A stretch of 64,000 bases of DNA from Acidobacteriaceae bacterium (GCA_003131315.1 PKUV01000035.1:1-64000); one strand, 5' to 3'. Counted from the stretch's first letter, positions 21,894 through 30,798 are shown. Notes: generated from the letters alone by a model not told the origin. Numbers and translations: made by a program.

Positions 21894-23012
21894 CTAGTCG
21901 GCTGCCCGGTCGGCCACCGCCGGCGTTTGCTTTTTTGCCGGGTCGGAGGGTGCTCCACTGGTTCCCGTCGCCGGAGACACGGCCACCGGAGACGGCGACG
22001 CTCCTTTGGGATCGTGGCGGCCCGTCGCGCGCTCATCCCACTTGCCAAAGATCATCTTGCCCGCGGTGGTTTGCAGGACCGAGGTTACCGAGATGTCAAT
22101 GGTCTTGCCAATCATCTTGCGCGCGTTATCGACGACCACCATGGTGCCGTCATCGAGATAGGCGACGCCCTGGTTGTACTCTTTTCCTTCCTTCAGAATG
22201 AATACCCGCATCACTTCGCCGGGTAGAACGATCGGCTTGAGCGAGTTGGCCAGTTCATTGATGTTGAGCACGGCCACGCCCTGCAACTGGGCGACTTTGT
22301 TGAGGTTGAAGTCGTTGGTGATGATCTTGCCTTCATACAGCTTGGCCAGTTCGATGAGCTTCATATCGACTTCGCGGACGGTGGGGAAGTCGTCTTCCAC
22401 GATCTGGATCTGGACGGAAGCCGTTTTCTGGAGACGCTGCAGGATGTCGAGGCCGCGGCGGCCGCGATTGCGTTTGAGCGAGTCGGCGGAATCGGCCACC
22501 AGTTGCAATTCGCGGAGCACGAACTGCGGGATCACAATCAGGCCGTCGAGGAAACCGGTCTCGGCGATGTCGGCGATGCGGCCGTCAATAATGACGCTGG
22601 TGTCGAGGATCTTGAAACTCTTCTTGCCCGACTTTTCGCCGCCGAAGATTCCGCCGAGCGCCGCCAGATTGAGCATGTCGCCTTTGTTGGCGCCGACCGC
22701 CAATCCCACGTAGGCCATCACCAGCATGACCATGATCTGCAGGAAACTTTGCATGGGGCTCGGAGAGACGCTGTTGCGAATGACGAGCGCGAAAAGATAA
22801 GCACCGACGATGCCAAGCACGCTGCCGATGGCGGCTCCAATCAGGCGCTTCAGGCTCATCACGCGCAACCTCCACTCGAACACGATGATGGCGACGCCGA
22901 TCAGCAGACCGACGGCGGCATCCATGTTTTTGGGCAGGTTAAACGGATGAATGAGAAAGCAGATGACACCGACGATGAGGACAAACAAAAGGCGTATAAG
23001 TACGACGTCCAC
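21894..23012 (-). CDS. PIN/TRAM-domain membrane protein (YacL family)
   Basis: The 372-aa product has four N-terminal membrane segments (residues 1-115), then a PIN nuclease domain ([22 protein letters not shown] with the acidic active-site residues, and [12 protein letters not shown]), then a TRAM RNA-binding domain (about 285-340, [20 protein letters not shown]). The last 45 residues are low-complexity Pro/Ala/Ser. In other bacteria this family often sits beside ispD-ispF, as here. The cellular role is not well defined. I prefer GTG 23012 because AGAGAGG precedes it by 8 nt; an in-frame GTG at 23039 lacks one. Confidence 0.9.
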   Translation of the reverse strand: MDVVLIRLLFVLIVGVICFLIHPFNLPKNMDAAVGLLIGVAIIVFEWRLRVMSLKRLIGAAIGSVLGIVGAYLFALVIRNSVSPSPMQSFLQIMVMLVMAYVGLAVGANKGDMLNLAALGGIFGGEKSGKKSFKILDTSVIIDGRIADIAETGFLDGLIVIPQFVLRELQLVADSADSLKRNRGRRGLDILQRLQKTASVQIQIVEDDFPTVREVDMKLIELAKLYEGKIITNDFNLNKVAQLQGVAVLNINELANSLKPIVLPGEVMRVFILKEGKEYNQGVAYLDDGTMVVVDNARKMIGKTIDISVTSVLQTTAGKMIFGKWDERATGRHDPKGASPSPVAVSPATGTSGAPSDPAKKQTPAVADRAAD

Positions 23013-23223
23013 GAGTAAGACCTCTCTCGGGGAAGGCACCGCTCTAGCGATTCCCGCCCCCGCCGGTCGTCCAGGGCGAATGATATTTAAGATCCCTGCG
23101 CCAGCGTTCTAATTCGCGGAGCGGTATGAAATGAGAACGTGCCCCGCGCCCGGTCATAGCCGGGTTACTGCAAAAGTATCGGGAGCAGTATATACCCGGT
23201 TGAGAAGGGCAACCAGCCTCTCG

Positions 23224-23471
23224 CCTTTGGCCTTTAGCTCTTGGCTTTTGGCTTATAGCTTTTGGCATTTAGAGCGCGGGCTTCCCCGCGAGCCGATCGC
23301 TCTTTGACGCGGCTCCTGAAGGGGCGGTGATTTTGGCGAACTTGCGGCATCGCTAAAGCGATGCCCTGATACGAAGGTGACGCGAAACTGAGACGCGAAA
23401 CTGTTATGCGAAACGCGAGTTTTGCCGCAACTTGCTGGGTGTGATCGGCTAAATGCTAAGAGCTAAGAGCC
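23224..23471. repeat. 7-nt arrays as distant inverted arms with an R1 element between them
   Basis: Seven degenerate units of CTTTTGG type run in exact register from 23224 to 23272. A complementary array of GCTAAGA type lies at 23447-23471. The 174 bp between them hold a dispersed R1 element, so the R1 copy seems to have landed in the loop. The rest of 23013-23475 shows no gene. Confidence 0.8.
23315..23436. repeat. Dispersed palindromic element R1, copy 2
   Basis: The copy contains CTCCTGAAGGGG, GGCATCGCTAAAGCGATGCC and CTGATACGAAGG, then two GACGCGAAACTG direct repeats, and ends with TTTTGCCGCAACTTGC, like the other copies. Confidence 0.85.
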
Positions 23472-23475
23472 TTCT

Positions 23476-23597
23476 TTACATCCCGTCGTAATTCGGGCCG
23501 CCGCCGCCCTCGGGCGGAACCCATGTAATGATCTGGTAGGATCCTGAATGTCGCAGGTCTTGCAGTGCGCGCGCTTCGCGGGATTCAGGCGGATGCG
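23476..23597 (-). pseudogene. C-terminal relic of ETF:ubiquinone oxidoreductase
   Basis: Read on the minus strand from 23597, one frame gives RIRLNPAKRAHCKTCDIQD; after a one-base loss at about 23539-23540 the next frame gives YQIITWVPPEGGGGPNYDGM and a TAA stop. Together these match the conserved C-terminal 4Fe-4S segment of ETF-QO (the family has NxxNCVHCKTCDIKDP and a W-x-x-PEGGGGPxYxGM end). A stop codon directly precedes the fragment, and one cluster cysteine is replaced by Arg. The bulk of the gene is gone. It lies 60 bp upstream of an intact, unrelated membrane Fe-S oxidoreductase thought to do the same job. Confidence 0.85.
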
Positions 23598-23657
23598 CTA
23601 GTGCATCGGGAACTGCGGCTACGTTAGACTGTGGGGTCGCCTGGAGGCATCCCTAGT

Positions 23658-25520
23658 ATGAACTGGCCGGGACGAGTCGTCCTGCTCATCGCCATTTGCG
23701 TTTCGCTGTTTCTGTTTTGGCGGAAGTTCGGCGCAGCCCTGCGTACGATCCTGGCATCGAAGCCGGACGCCGACTTCCAACTGCGGCCCATTGGCCCGCG
23801 TATCCGCAAAGTGCTCTGGGAGGTGGCCGCGCAGGGACTGGTCATTGCCCAGAGGCCGCTGCCCGGCCTGGCGCATGCCTTTGTGTTCTGGGGCTTCTGC
23901 GTTTTCGCGCTGGTGACGCTCAACCACTTCGCCGAAGGATTCGGCCTGGGCTTCTTGTCCCATGGCGGCTTCTCGCGTTTTTATTTCCTGTTTGCCGGCG
24001 TGTTCGCCGTGGCCGTGGCCGTCTCGATCGCGGCGCTGGCCTTCCGCCGGTTCGTCCTCCGGCCGAAATGGCTCGAGCCGCTGTCTCCGGAATCTGGCCT
24101 GATCGCTTTCCTGATTTTCGCCTTGATGATCACCTACCTGGCCAAGTTCTGGGTGCCGGAAGGCAGCGTGGCGGCTTGGACGGTGTGGTGGGCGCACACG
24201 CTGATGCTCCTGTTTTTCTTGCCGCTGATTCCCGGCACCAAGCACATGCACCTCGTGCTGAGCCCGTTGACGGTGTTTCTGGAGCGCGACGGCTTCAGCC
24301 GCATCCCGCCGCTGGTGGGCGACGAAGATTTCGGCCTCGACACCGGCAAGGATCTGACCCGGATCGCCAGTCTGCAGGCCTACACCTGCGTCGAGTGTGG
24401 CCGCTGCACCGAACACTGCCCGGCCAATATCACCGGAAAGATTCTGGATCCCAAACAGATCGTTTTGGGCACCCGGCATTACCTGCAAGAGTTCGGGCCG
24501 CAGAGCAGTGAACCGCTGCTCGGCAAACATCTTTCCATGGAAGCGGCCTTCCAGTGCACCACCTGCGGGGCCTGCGAGTTCCAGTGCCCGGTGGGCATCC
24601 AGCACCTGCCGTTGATCGTGGGTCTGCGGCGCGGCGCGGTGAATACCGGCAAGTGGGACAACAGTCATGGCGGCGAGCTGTTCATCACGCTCGAGCGCCA
24701 CGGCAATGCGCTGGGGTTCCCGCCGTCCGAACGCGAAAAATTCATCGAGAAGAACGGCCTGCCGTACTTCGACGGAACCCAGGAATACTGCCTGTGGATG
24801 GGGTGCCTGGGATCGTATGACCCGAATGGCCGGAAGATTCTGCTGGCGCTGGTCGAGGTGCTGCGTTACCTGGGCATCGGCTTCGGCGTTCTGCGCCAGG
24901 AGAAGTGCACCGGCGATCCCGTGCGGCGCCTGGGCAACGATTATCTGTTCGGCGAATTGGCTCAGGGAAACCTGGAACAGATACGCGAGGGCGGGGTGAA
25001 GAAAATGGTTTCGATCTGCCCGCACTGCGTGCGCACCATGGGCGTGGATTGGAAGGAGCACGGCGGCAGCATTGCCATCGAGCACCACAGCGAGTTGCTC
25101 GCCCGCTACCAGGACAAACTGCCGCCCGCCCTGGAAGAGCAGAAGAGCATGGTGTTTCACGATGCCTGCTACCTGGGGAGATATCGCGGCGTGTATGACG
25201 AGCCGCGCGAGGTGATTGCGCGCTACGGGCAGGTGGTGGATCCGCCGCGGGCGCGCGAACGCGGCTTCTGCTGTGGCGGCGGCGGTGGTTTAATGTTCCT
25301 GGGAGAAGAGTCGGGCAAGCGCGTCAACCTGGAGCGCGCCCAGGAGCTGGTGGCAACGGGCGCAAGCGTGGTCGCCGCAGCCTGCCCGTTCTGCAACTCG
25401 ATGCTGCGCGACGGATTGGCGGCGGTCACCGCCACCCCGCCGGAGTTGCTCGACGTCGCCCAGATCGTGGCCGCAGCCATCGCGAAAACCAGCCCGCAAA
25501 AGACAGCCGGCGGGGACTAG
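23658..25520 (+). CDS. Membrane Fe-S/CCG-domain oxidoreductase, probable ETF:menaquinone oxidoreductase
   Basis: The 620-aa product has an N-terminal membrane domain of about five helices (residues 1-215, nitrate-reductase-gamma-like), then two 4Fe-4S motifs (CVECGRCTEHCPAN and CTTCGACEFQCPVG), then two CCG-type domains (CLWMGCLGSYD..., and DACYLGRYRGVYDEPRE with CCGGGGGLM). This is the architecture of the HdrD-like proteins proposed to pass electrons from electron-transferring flavoprotein to menaquinone. EtfBA are encoded 18 kb away at 43635-45470. GGAGG precedes ATG 23658; a GTG at 23631 would add nine unlikely residues. The gene is complete. Confidence 0.88.
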   Translation: MNWPGRVVLLIAICVSLFLFWRKFGAALRTILASKPDADFQLRPIGPRIRKVLWEVAAQGLVIAQRPLPGLAHAFVFWGFCVFALVTLNHFAEGFGLGFLSHGGFSRFYFLFAGVFAVAVAVSIAALAFRRFVLRPKWLEPLSPESGLIAFLIFALMITYLAKFWVPEGSVAAWTVWWAHTLMLLFFLPLIPGTKHMHLVLSPLTVFLERDGFSRIPPLVGDEDFGLDTGKDLTRIASLQAYTCVECGRCTEHCPANITGKILDPKQIVLGTRHYLQEFGPQSSEPLLGKHLSMEAAFQCTTCGACEFQCPVGIQHLPLIVGLRRGAVNTGKWDNSHGGELFITLERHGNALGFPPSEREKFIEKNGLPYFDGTQEYCLWMGCLGSYDPNGRKILLALVEVLRYLGIGFGVLRQEKCTGDPVRRLGNDYLFGELAQGNLEQIREGGVKKMVSICPHCVRTMGVDWKEHGGSIAIEHHSELLARYQDKLPPALEEQKSMVFHDACYLGRYRGVYDEPREVIARYGQVVDPPRARERGFCCGGGGGLMFLGEESGKRVNLERAQELVATGASVVAAACPFCNSMLRDGLAAVTATPPELLDVAQIVAAAIAKTSPQKTAGGD

Positions 25521-25532
25521 GGCGGCCCGGCC

Positions 25533-26606
25533 TCAGACCCGGCTTTCCGCGATCGCCTCACGAATTGCCTGCAACACTCCATCCATCTGTCTGGGCGTCC
25601 CGACGGTGATCCGAACACATCCGTCGCAGCCTGGGTTTGCCGATGAATCGCGGACCAGAACGCCGCGGCGCTGCATTGACTCCACGAATGTTTTCGCTTT
25701 CACACCTACTCGCACAAGAACGAAGTTCGTCTGGCTTGGCCAGAAGCGTAGGCCCAGTTCGTCGAACAATTGCGCCAGCCGCTCGCGGCCCTGCTTCACC
25801 TGCGCTACGTGATCGCTCACGAACGCCTGGTCCGCCAGCGCCTCTTCGAGGCAAGCGAGCGCTACGGCATTCACATTGAATGGCAGGCAGAACCGCCGCA
25901 GGTAGCCGATCTGCTCCGCCGCACCGGTCAGCACTCCCAGGCGCAGGCCGGCAAGTCCATAGGCTTTGGAAAACGTACGGGCGACGAACAGGTTCGGATG
26001 GCGCGCCAGGTCCGGGATCATGGTTTCGCCGATCATGGTCTCGCCGCAAAACTCGAAATAGGCTTCGTCGATCAGCACTGCCGCATCAGGCGCCGATTCT
26101 GCAATCCTCAACAAGTCCGCACGCGGAGCCGCCAGGCCGGAGGGGTTGTTGGGATTCGCGATTACGATCACCCGGGTGCGCGGCGAAATACGAGCCAGGA
26201 AATCGGCGCCAGGAAGCGCCAGGTTCTCGCCCGACTGCAGCCGAACCACCGACGCCCCAAGCGCCTCGCCCAGCATCGGATACTCCACGAACGTCGGGTC
26301 GGCAAACAGCAACTCGTCGCCTGGATCGAGGTAGTTTGTAAAGAGCAGCGACAGCGCCTCATCCATTCCGTTGGTGAGCAACACCTGATCGGACGCGATG
26401 CCCAGGAAATTCGCGATCAGCCGCTCGCCAACCTCGCGCTCTGGATACAGCGACACCTCGGCCGCCGAGAGCGAGCGCAGCCGCGCCAGCACGCGCGGCG
26501 AGCATCCGGCCATGCTCTCGTTGAGATCGAGACTCAGCCCGGCGCGGCTCACGATGGGCGAGTGGTACGGACTCAGGGCGGCAATCGATTCACGGGGCTT
26601 CAGCAT
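25533..26606 (-). CDS. hisC: Histidinol-phosphate aminotransferase-like PLP enzyme
   Basis: The 357-aa class I/II aminotransferase has the HisC features: LDLNESMAG near the N-terminus, TNGMDEALSLL, NPNNPSG, LIDEAYFEF and the PLP lysine in RTFSKAYGLAGLRLG. The C-terminal arginine for the substrate phosphate or carboxylate lies in CVRITVGT. The usual reaction turns imidazole-acetol phosphate into histidinol phosphate. No other his genes adjoin it, so a related aminotransferase role remains possible. It converges on the Fe-S oxidoreductase with a 12-bp gap. Confidence 0.85.
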   Translation of the reverse strand: MLKPRESIAALSPYHSPIVSRAGLSLDLNESMAGCSPRVLARLRSLSAAEVSLYPEREVGERLIANFLGIASDQVLLTNGMDEALSLLFTNYLDPGDELLFADPTFVEYPMLGEALGASVVRLQSGENLALPGADFLARISPRTRVIVIANPNNPSGLAAPRADLLRIAESAPDAAVLIDEAYFEFCGETMIGETMIPDLARHPNLFVARTFSKAYGLAGLRLGVLTGAAEQIGYLRRFCLPFNVNAVALACLEEALADQAFVSDHVAQVKQGRERLAQLFDELGLRFWPSQTNFVLVRVGVKAKTFVESMQRRGVLVRDSSANPGCDGCVRITVGTPRQMDGVLQAIREAIAESRV

Positions 26607-26721
26607 GGGCTACAGGCAAATGAAATGTGCGTAAATGGAATGGTGAACATGACGCGATGAGTTTACTTGATGAGTCCACGACGGCGCAGCAGATCGCGGT
26701 GGAGCAACTTCCTTCGGCTGC

Positions 26722-26928
26722 TCATTCCTCATCTTTGTATCTTTCATGCCGCCGCGCAAACTTCACCGCTGCAAAGATCACCGTGCAGATCGCGAAATCC
26801 ACCAGCAGGCCCCAGTCTTCCTTGAAAAGCGCATGCCGCGCCACCGCTGGCAGATGTGGCATGACGAGGAAGTAGATCGCGTTGCCCGCGAGCACGGCCA
26901 CGAGCGCGTCGAGAAAATTCTTCATCAT
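26722..26928 (-). CDS. Small two-helix membrane protein
   Basis: The 68-aa product (from MMKNFLDAL) has hydrophobic segments ALVAVLAGNAIYFLVMPHLP and LLVDFAICTVIFAAVKFA, then a charged end ARRHERYKDEE. The open frame extends upstream into the region overlapping the recG start, but that part looks non-coding. The family is not recognised. It is divergent from recG. Confidence 0.6.
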   Translation of the reverse strand: MMKNFLDALVAVLAGNAIYFLVMPHLPAVARHALFKEDWGLLVDFAICTVIFAAVKFARRHERYKDEE

Positions 26929-26987
26929 TGGGTTCTTGATCCTGCTCTTGCCCAAGCCGGCCTCCGCTCCTGCTAACATCCTTTGAG

Positions 26988-29207
26988 ATGCTGGAACCGT
27001 CCACTCCAGTGCAGTACGTGAAAGGCATCGGCCCACGCCTGGCCGAGGTCCTTGCCGCCAAGGATATTGCAACCGTCGACGACCTGCTGCACTACCTGCC
27101 CTTCCGCTACGAAGACCGGCTGAACCCGCGTTCGGTCGCCGAACTGCGCGCCGGAGAGATGGCGACGGTGATCGCCGAAGTCCGCAACTCGGGGCTGTTT
27201 CGCACGCGCCGCATGCCCATCTTCCAACTCACGGTCGGCCAGGGTCGCACCCGGCTGAAGTGTATATGGTTCAACGCTGCGTATCTTCAGGACCGCTTCC
27301 AGGCCGGACAGATGGTGGCGCTCTACGGCAAGGTCGAAGAGGATCGCGACGGTCAACTGCAGATCATGCAGCCGCAATTCGAGATTCTTGGCGACATCAA
27401 CGAAGAAGGCGGCGCCGACGAGGCCGAAAAAAAGGCGGCCGCCTCGCTCGAGATTGGACGGATTGTTCCGATTTACGAATCGACCGGCCAGGGCAAACTC
27501 ACGCCGCGCTGGTTCCGGCGCATTATCCGATGGACGTTGGACAATTTGAGTCCCGATCTTCCCGATCCAATCCCGGCTGCGGTGCGCGCACATTTGAGCC
27601 TGGTGTCTCCGCGCCAAGCGTTGTCGAAGGTTCACTGGCCCGATGCCGGCGAAAGCTTTACCGATCTGCAATCGTCGCGCACGTCGGCACATATCCGGCT
27701 GATTTTCGATGAACTATTTTTCATCGAACTCGGACTGGAACTCAAGCGGCGCGAGCAGAAGGCGCAAACCGGAATCGCCTTTCAGCTTAACGATGGCGTT
27801 CGCGCGGCGATCAAGAAGATACTGCCGTTCCATCCGACCGCTGCCCAGAAGCGAGTGCTGAAGGAAATCGCCACCGACATGCAGACGCCGTGCCCCATGC
27901 GGCGTCTGCTGCAGGGCGACGTGGGATCGGGCAAAACCATCGTTGCGTTTCAAGCCGCGATCATCGCCATTGAAAACGGCTACCAGGTCGCGTTGATGGC
28001 GCCCACCGAAATCCTGGCGCAGCAACATTATTTTTCCGCCCGCCAGATTCTCGAAAGAGCCGGATACCGCATCGTGCTCCTGACCGGCTCGCTCGAACCG
28101 GACCGCAAACGCGACGTGCGCCGCCACATCGCGCAAGGGAACGCGCAACTCGTCATCGGGACGCACGCGCTGATTCAGGATCGCGTCGAATTTGAGAAGC
28201 TCGGCTTGGTCGTCGTTGACGAGCAACACCGCTTCGGCGTGATGCAACGGCTGAAGCTGATGAAGAAGTCGGACGATCGTGGAGCGACGGGCGTCTCGCC
28301 CGTCAAGCCGGGCGGGGACGCCCGGCGCTCCACCGAACCCAAGCCCACCGAACCCGAGCCCGACGTCTTGGTGATGACGGCCACGCCCATCCCGCGTACG
28401 CTCGCCCTCACTCTCTACGGCGACCTTGACATCTCGGTGCTCGACGAACTTCCGCCGGGACGCACGCCGGTTGTCACCCGCTCCCTGCCCGACGAGCGCG
28501 CTCCCGAAGTCTGGGACTTCGTCCGCAAGCAGATCGGCGCCGGGCATCAGGCCTACGTCGTCTATCCGGTGATTGAGGAGAACGAAGAGCGCGAACTGAA
28601 GGCCGCACAGCAGATGCATCGGCAGTTGCGGGAAAAGATTTTCCCCAACCTTCATGTTGGTTTGCTGCATGGCCGTCTTGATGCCGACGAAAAAGAGCAT
28701 GTAATGCGCGAATTTCAACAGGGCAAGATCGAAATTCTGGTCGCTACAACGGTGATCGAAGTCGGCGTCGACGTCCCCAACGCGACCGTCATGGTGATCG
28801 AGCACGCCGACCGCTTTGGCTTGGCGCAGCTCCATCAGTTGCGCGGACGCATCGGCCGCGGCGCGGCGAAATCTTACTGTGTGCTCATGCGCGGTGGGAA
28901 GGTTTCCGAAGAAGGCGAACGCCGCCTCGACGCCATGGTGCGCACGAGCGACGGTTTCCAGATCGCGGAACTTGATCTCGAACTGCGAGGCCCCGGCGAA
29001 TTTTTCGGGACTAAGCAGGCGGGCATCCCAAGCTTCCGCGTTGCCAACATCATCCGCGATCGCCAACTGCTCGAAGCCGCTAAACGCGAGGCTGCCTTCG
29101 TGATCTCCGGGCCGAATCCCGAAATATCGAAAGAAGAGATCGATCGGGCCCTCAAGCAAATGCGGTCGCGCTGGGCGCTCACTTACGGGCTGGTTGAAGT
29201 GGGGTAG
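26988..29207 (+). CDS. recG: ATP-dependent DNA helicase RecG
   Basis: The 739-aa helicase remodels stalled forks and recombination intermediates. The N-terminal wedge/OB part begins VKGIGPRLAEVLAAKDIATVDDLLHYLP. The helicase domains have GDVGSGKT at 310-317, DEQH at 411-414, TATPIPRTL from 464 and QLRGRIGRG further on. The stretch between DEQH and TATPIPR is about 23 residues longer than in E. coli RecG. The extra DNA is a dispersed palindrome (28281-28331) plus two 15-nt direct repeats, all in frame. The loop lies between motifs II and III; whether activity is kept is unknown, but all motifs are intact. Confidence 0.97.
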   Translation: MLEPSTPVQYVKGIGPRLAEVLAAKDIATVDDLLHYLPFRYEDRLNPRSVAELRAGEMATVIAEVRNSGLFRTRRMPIFQLTVGQGRTRLKCIWFNAAYLQDRFQAGQMVALYGKVEEDRDGQLQIMQPQFEILGDINEEGGADEAEKKAAASLEIGRIVPIYESTGQGKLTPRWFRRIIRWTLDNLSPDLPDPIPAAVRAHLSLVSPRQALSKVHWPDAGESFTDLQSSRTSAHIRLIFDELFFIELGLELKRREQKAQTGIAFQLNDGVRAAIKKILPFHPTAAQKRVLKEIATDMQTPCPMRRLLQGDVGSGKTIVAFQAAIIAIENGYQVALMAPTEILAQQHYFSARQILERAGYRIVLLTGSLEPDRKRDVRRHIAQGNAQLVIGTHALIQDRVEFEKLGLVVVDEQHRFGVMQRLKLMKKSDDRGATGVSPVKPGGDARRSTEPKPTEPEPDVLVMTATPIPRTLALTLYGDLDISVLDELPPGRTPVVTRSLPDERAPEVWDFVRKQIGAGHQAYVVYPVIEENEERELKAAQQMHRQLREKIFPNLHVGLLHGRLDADEKEHVMREFQQGKIEILVATTVIEVGVDVPNATVMVIEHADRFGLAQLHQLRGRIGRGAAKSYCVLMRGGKVSEEGERRLDAMVRTSDGFQIAELDLELRGPGEFFGTKQAGIPSFRVANIIRDRQLLEAAKREAAFVISGPNPEISKEEIDRALKQMRSRWALTYGLVEVG
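28281..28331. repeat. Palindromic element R3 inserted in frame within recG
   Basis: An outer pair GGAGC/GCTCC encloses two hairpins, GACGGGCG/CGCCCGTC and GCCGGGCG/CGCCCGGC. It encodes about 17 residues (RGATGVSPVKPGGDARRS). A reverse-oriented copy lies outside genes at 38697-38750. Two 15-nt direct repeats (ACCGAACCCAAGCCC type) follow at 28332-28361. Confidence 0.9.
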
Positions 29208-29442
29208 GGCTCAGCTCATCAAGGTGCCCGTTTGAGCGTGAGTGGTGTAATGGTGATATTTCGCCAACAAAAATGGGATCGAAAGTTGCCTGAAGCCGTC
29301 ACCTCCAAATTGGACACGCGTGAGGATTCAGCGTAGTCTTGAGAGTGAGTGAGCAGTTCGTCTCCTCTTTCAGGTCCCCTGAACTAAGTCAGTTCATCTG
29401 AAGTACCTTCCTCTTAGTCCGCAGCACCCAGGAGGTTTCCTA
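29208..29442. other. Intergenic region before the DUF2934-type gene
   Basis: No gene is seen. TTGGAC at about 29313 with TAGTCT 18 nt downstream is a weak promoter candidate for the following small gene. The stretch is more AT-rich than its surroundings. Confidence 0.35.
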
Positions 29443-29676
29443 ATGATTGATTCCAAGGCTAACAAACAACCGCAGCCAAAGATTGTCGTAGGCCCGAAAA
29501 GCTCTAGTCCGAAAAGCTCTACCGGCAATGTGGCGATAATGCCAGACACTGTCCCATCACAAGACAGGATAAGAGTACGGGCCTATGAGCTGTATCAAAG
29601 CCGTGGTCGTGAACCCGGCCAAGACGAACGGGACTGGCTCCGCGCCGAGCGGGAGATCCTCAAACGGGAGCGGTAA
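29443..29676 (+). CDS. DUF2934 family small protein
   Basis: The 77-aa product has a polar Ser/Lys/Pro-rich first half and the DUF2934 helix IRVRAYELYQSRGREPGQDERDWLRAEREIL. Members are common in acidobacteria and proteobacteria; their role is unknown. AGGAGG lies 7 nt before the ATG. It stands alone between recG and another small gene on the same strand. Confidence 0.85.
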   Translation: MIDSKANKQPQPKIVVGPKSSSPKSSTGNVAIMPDTVPSQDRIRVRAYELYQSRGREPGQDERDWLRAEREILKRER

Positions 29677-29730
29677 AAGAACCACATCCACCGCCTCCCG
29701 TGAATCTGCTGGAGGGCTGGAGGGATAGCC

Positions 29731-29991
29731 ATGGATTGCTTACTCTGCAAGGATCTGGAACGAGCTTTTGAAGCTAGGCGTAGCAAGTACATCGAGGCCT
29801 GTTCCGCTGCGTATTATCGGGTCAGCACGGAGCTTGCGGCCTACGATAACGTCGAGATGGAGCGCGCCAAGAGCGACTTGGAAGAGCACCAGTTGGTATG
29901 CGTCTCCGCCGCTAAAGTGAGACAGTCTGGACCAAGGGCCTCACGGGCATGTCTCGACTCTACGCCGGGGCGGCATGCTGGAGACATTTAA
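29731..29991 (+). CDS. Small protein with N-terminal CxxC, function unknown
   Basis: The 86-aa product starts MDCLLCKDLERAFEARRSKYIEACSAAYYRVSTELAAYDNVEME and is helical and charged, with a CxxC that could bind metal. The last 25 residues are low in helix propensity and may reflect a worn-out 3' end. GGAGGG precedes the ATG. It lies 54 bp after the DUF2934 gene and may share its transcript. Confidence 0.6.
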   Translation: MDCLLCKDLERAFEARRSKYIEACSAAYYRVSTELAAYDNVEMERAKSDLEEHQLVCVSAAKVRQSGPRASRACLDSTPGRHAGDI

Positions 29992-30196
29992 TAACCGAAT
30001 CCGGGTCACCTGTTTGAAGACAGCGCGGATAGTTGATGTAATCAGGCAATTTAACCAACCTACACCGAACGGCCATTAGATGAGATAGCTTCTCTGGTCT
30101 TCCGCTGCGGTAAAAGAGCGAACCGCAGAGCTCGCCGAGAAATTGCGCTGAAAACGCAGCCCTGGCCAGCAGAACGCGCCGCCCAACCGGCTCCAT

Positions 30197-30224
30197 CCCG
30201 CGATGGTTCTGCTATGATCGCGGG
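30197..30224 (+). promoter_or_regulatory. 8-bp inverted repeat overlapping a possible -10 box
   Basis: CCCGCGAT at 30197-30204 and ATCGCGGG at 30217-30224 are perfect complements, 12 nt apart. TATGAT (30213-30218) within it resembles a -10 box for the small gene at 30273. It could be an operator or a leader hairpin; no regulator is nearby. Confidence 0.4.
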
Positions 30225-30272
30225 AGGGCCGGGAAAACCGGCGGACTGCACCCTTCACCAGGAGTTTTCATC

Positions 30273-30485
30273 ATGGAAATGCCCGTTCTTCCCCTGGGCT
30301 CCCGCCGCAACGAAGACATCGCGCTCGACCTCATGAAATTCATTGCCATGACAACCGGCTATGGCAAGACCGCTGGGGCCGGAGTCGGCTTCCAGGGTAC
30401 CGGTGCGGCCGACAAGCCCGAGGATTACGCCGCCCATCTGCTGGAACTCTACGGCCGGTGTTTGCAGTCGGTGGGCGGCAAGTAA
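30273..30485 (+). CDS. Small conserved-looking protein of unknown function
   Basis: The 70-aa product reads MEMPVLPLGSRRNEDIALDLMKFIAMTTGYGKT and ends LLELYGRCLQSVGGK, without membrane or signal features. CAGGAG lies 10 nt before the ATG, and the codon use matches neighbouring genes, so I take it as real. I do not recognise the family. A possible promoter with an inverted repeat precedes it. The large inverted repeat at 30495 follows its stop and may end the transcript. Confidence 0.7.
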   Translation: MEMPVLPLGSRRNEDIALDLMKFIAMTTGYGKTAGAGVGFQGTGAADKPEDYAAHLLELYGRCLQSVGGK

Positions 30486-30494
30486 GCCAAACTC

Positions 30495-30582
30495 TTCACC
30501 ACAGGGGGGCACAGAGGAACACAGGGGACACCCATCGCGAAATGGTTTTACCCTGTGTTCCTCTGTGCCCCCCTGTGGTGAA
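30495..30582. repeat. Perfect 32-bp inverted repeat of CACAGAGG type
   Basis: The left arm 30495-30526 begins TTCACCACAGGGGGGCACAG. The right arm 30551-30582 is its exact reverse complement, 24 nt away. The arms are built of roughly 10-nt CACAGNGGNN units. A related single arm lies at about 1309-1340. Confidence 0.93.
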
Positions 30583-30640
30583 GAACTCCGTTGATTGCAG
30601 TAATGCGCGTCCGGTAACCCCTTGCCGCTGAACCTCTTCG

Positions 30641-30670
30641 TTGACAAGCGCGTCGCGGCTGGGCTATTCT
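30641..30670 (+). promoter_or_regulatory. rplM: Sigma-70-type promoter for rplM-rpsI
   Basis: TTGACA at 30641-30646 and TATTCT at 30665-30670, with an 18-nt spacer. It leaves a leader of about 120 nt before the rplM ATG, long enough for a regulatory structure of the ribosomal-protein kind; no known leader motif was recognised by eye. Confidence 0.7.
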
Positions 30671-30798
30671 AAATGTCTTTGGAAGTGAAGTGGAAGTCCT
30701 GCGGCTGCCCGCCTGGAACACCTAGCGCGCGTTCTGCGTGGATTGATTAGGGCACTCAGCGGTCTTCATAGCGTTCGTTAAGTTCTGGGAGATTTCCG

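Noticed and set aside
23300-23436. Insertion sequence
   Set aside because: No transposase gene and no target duplication visible; only a short palindromic element.
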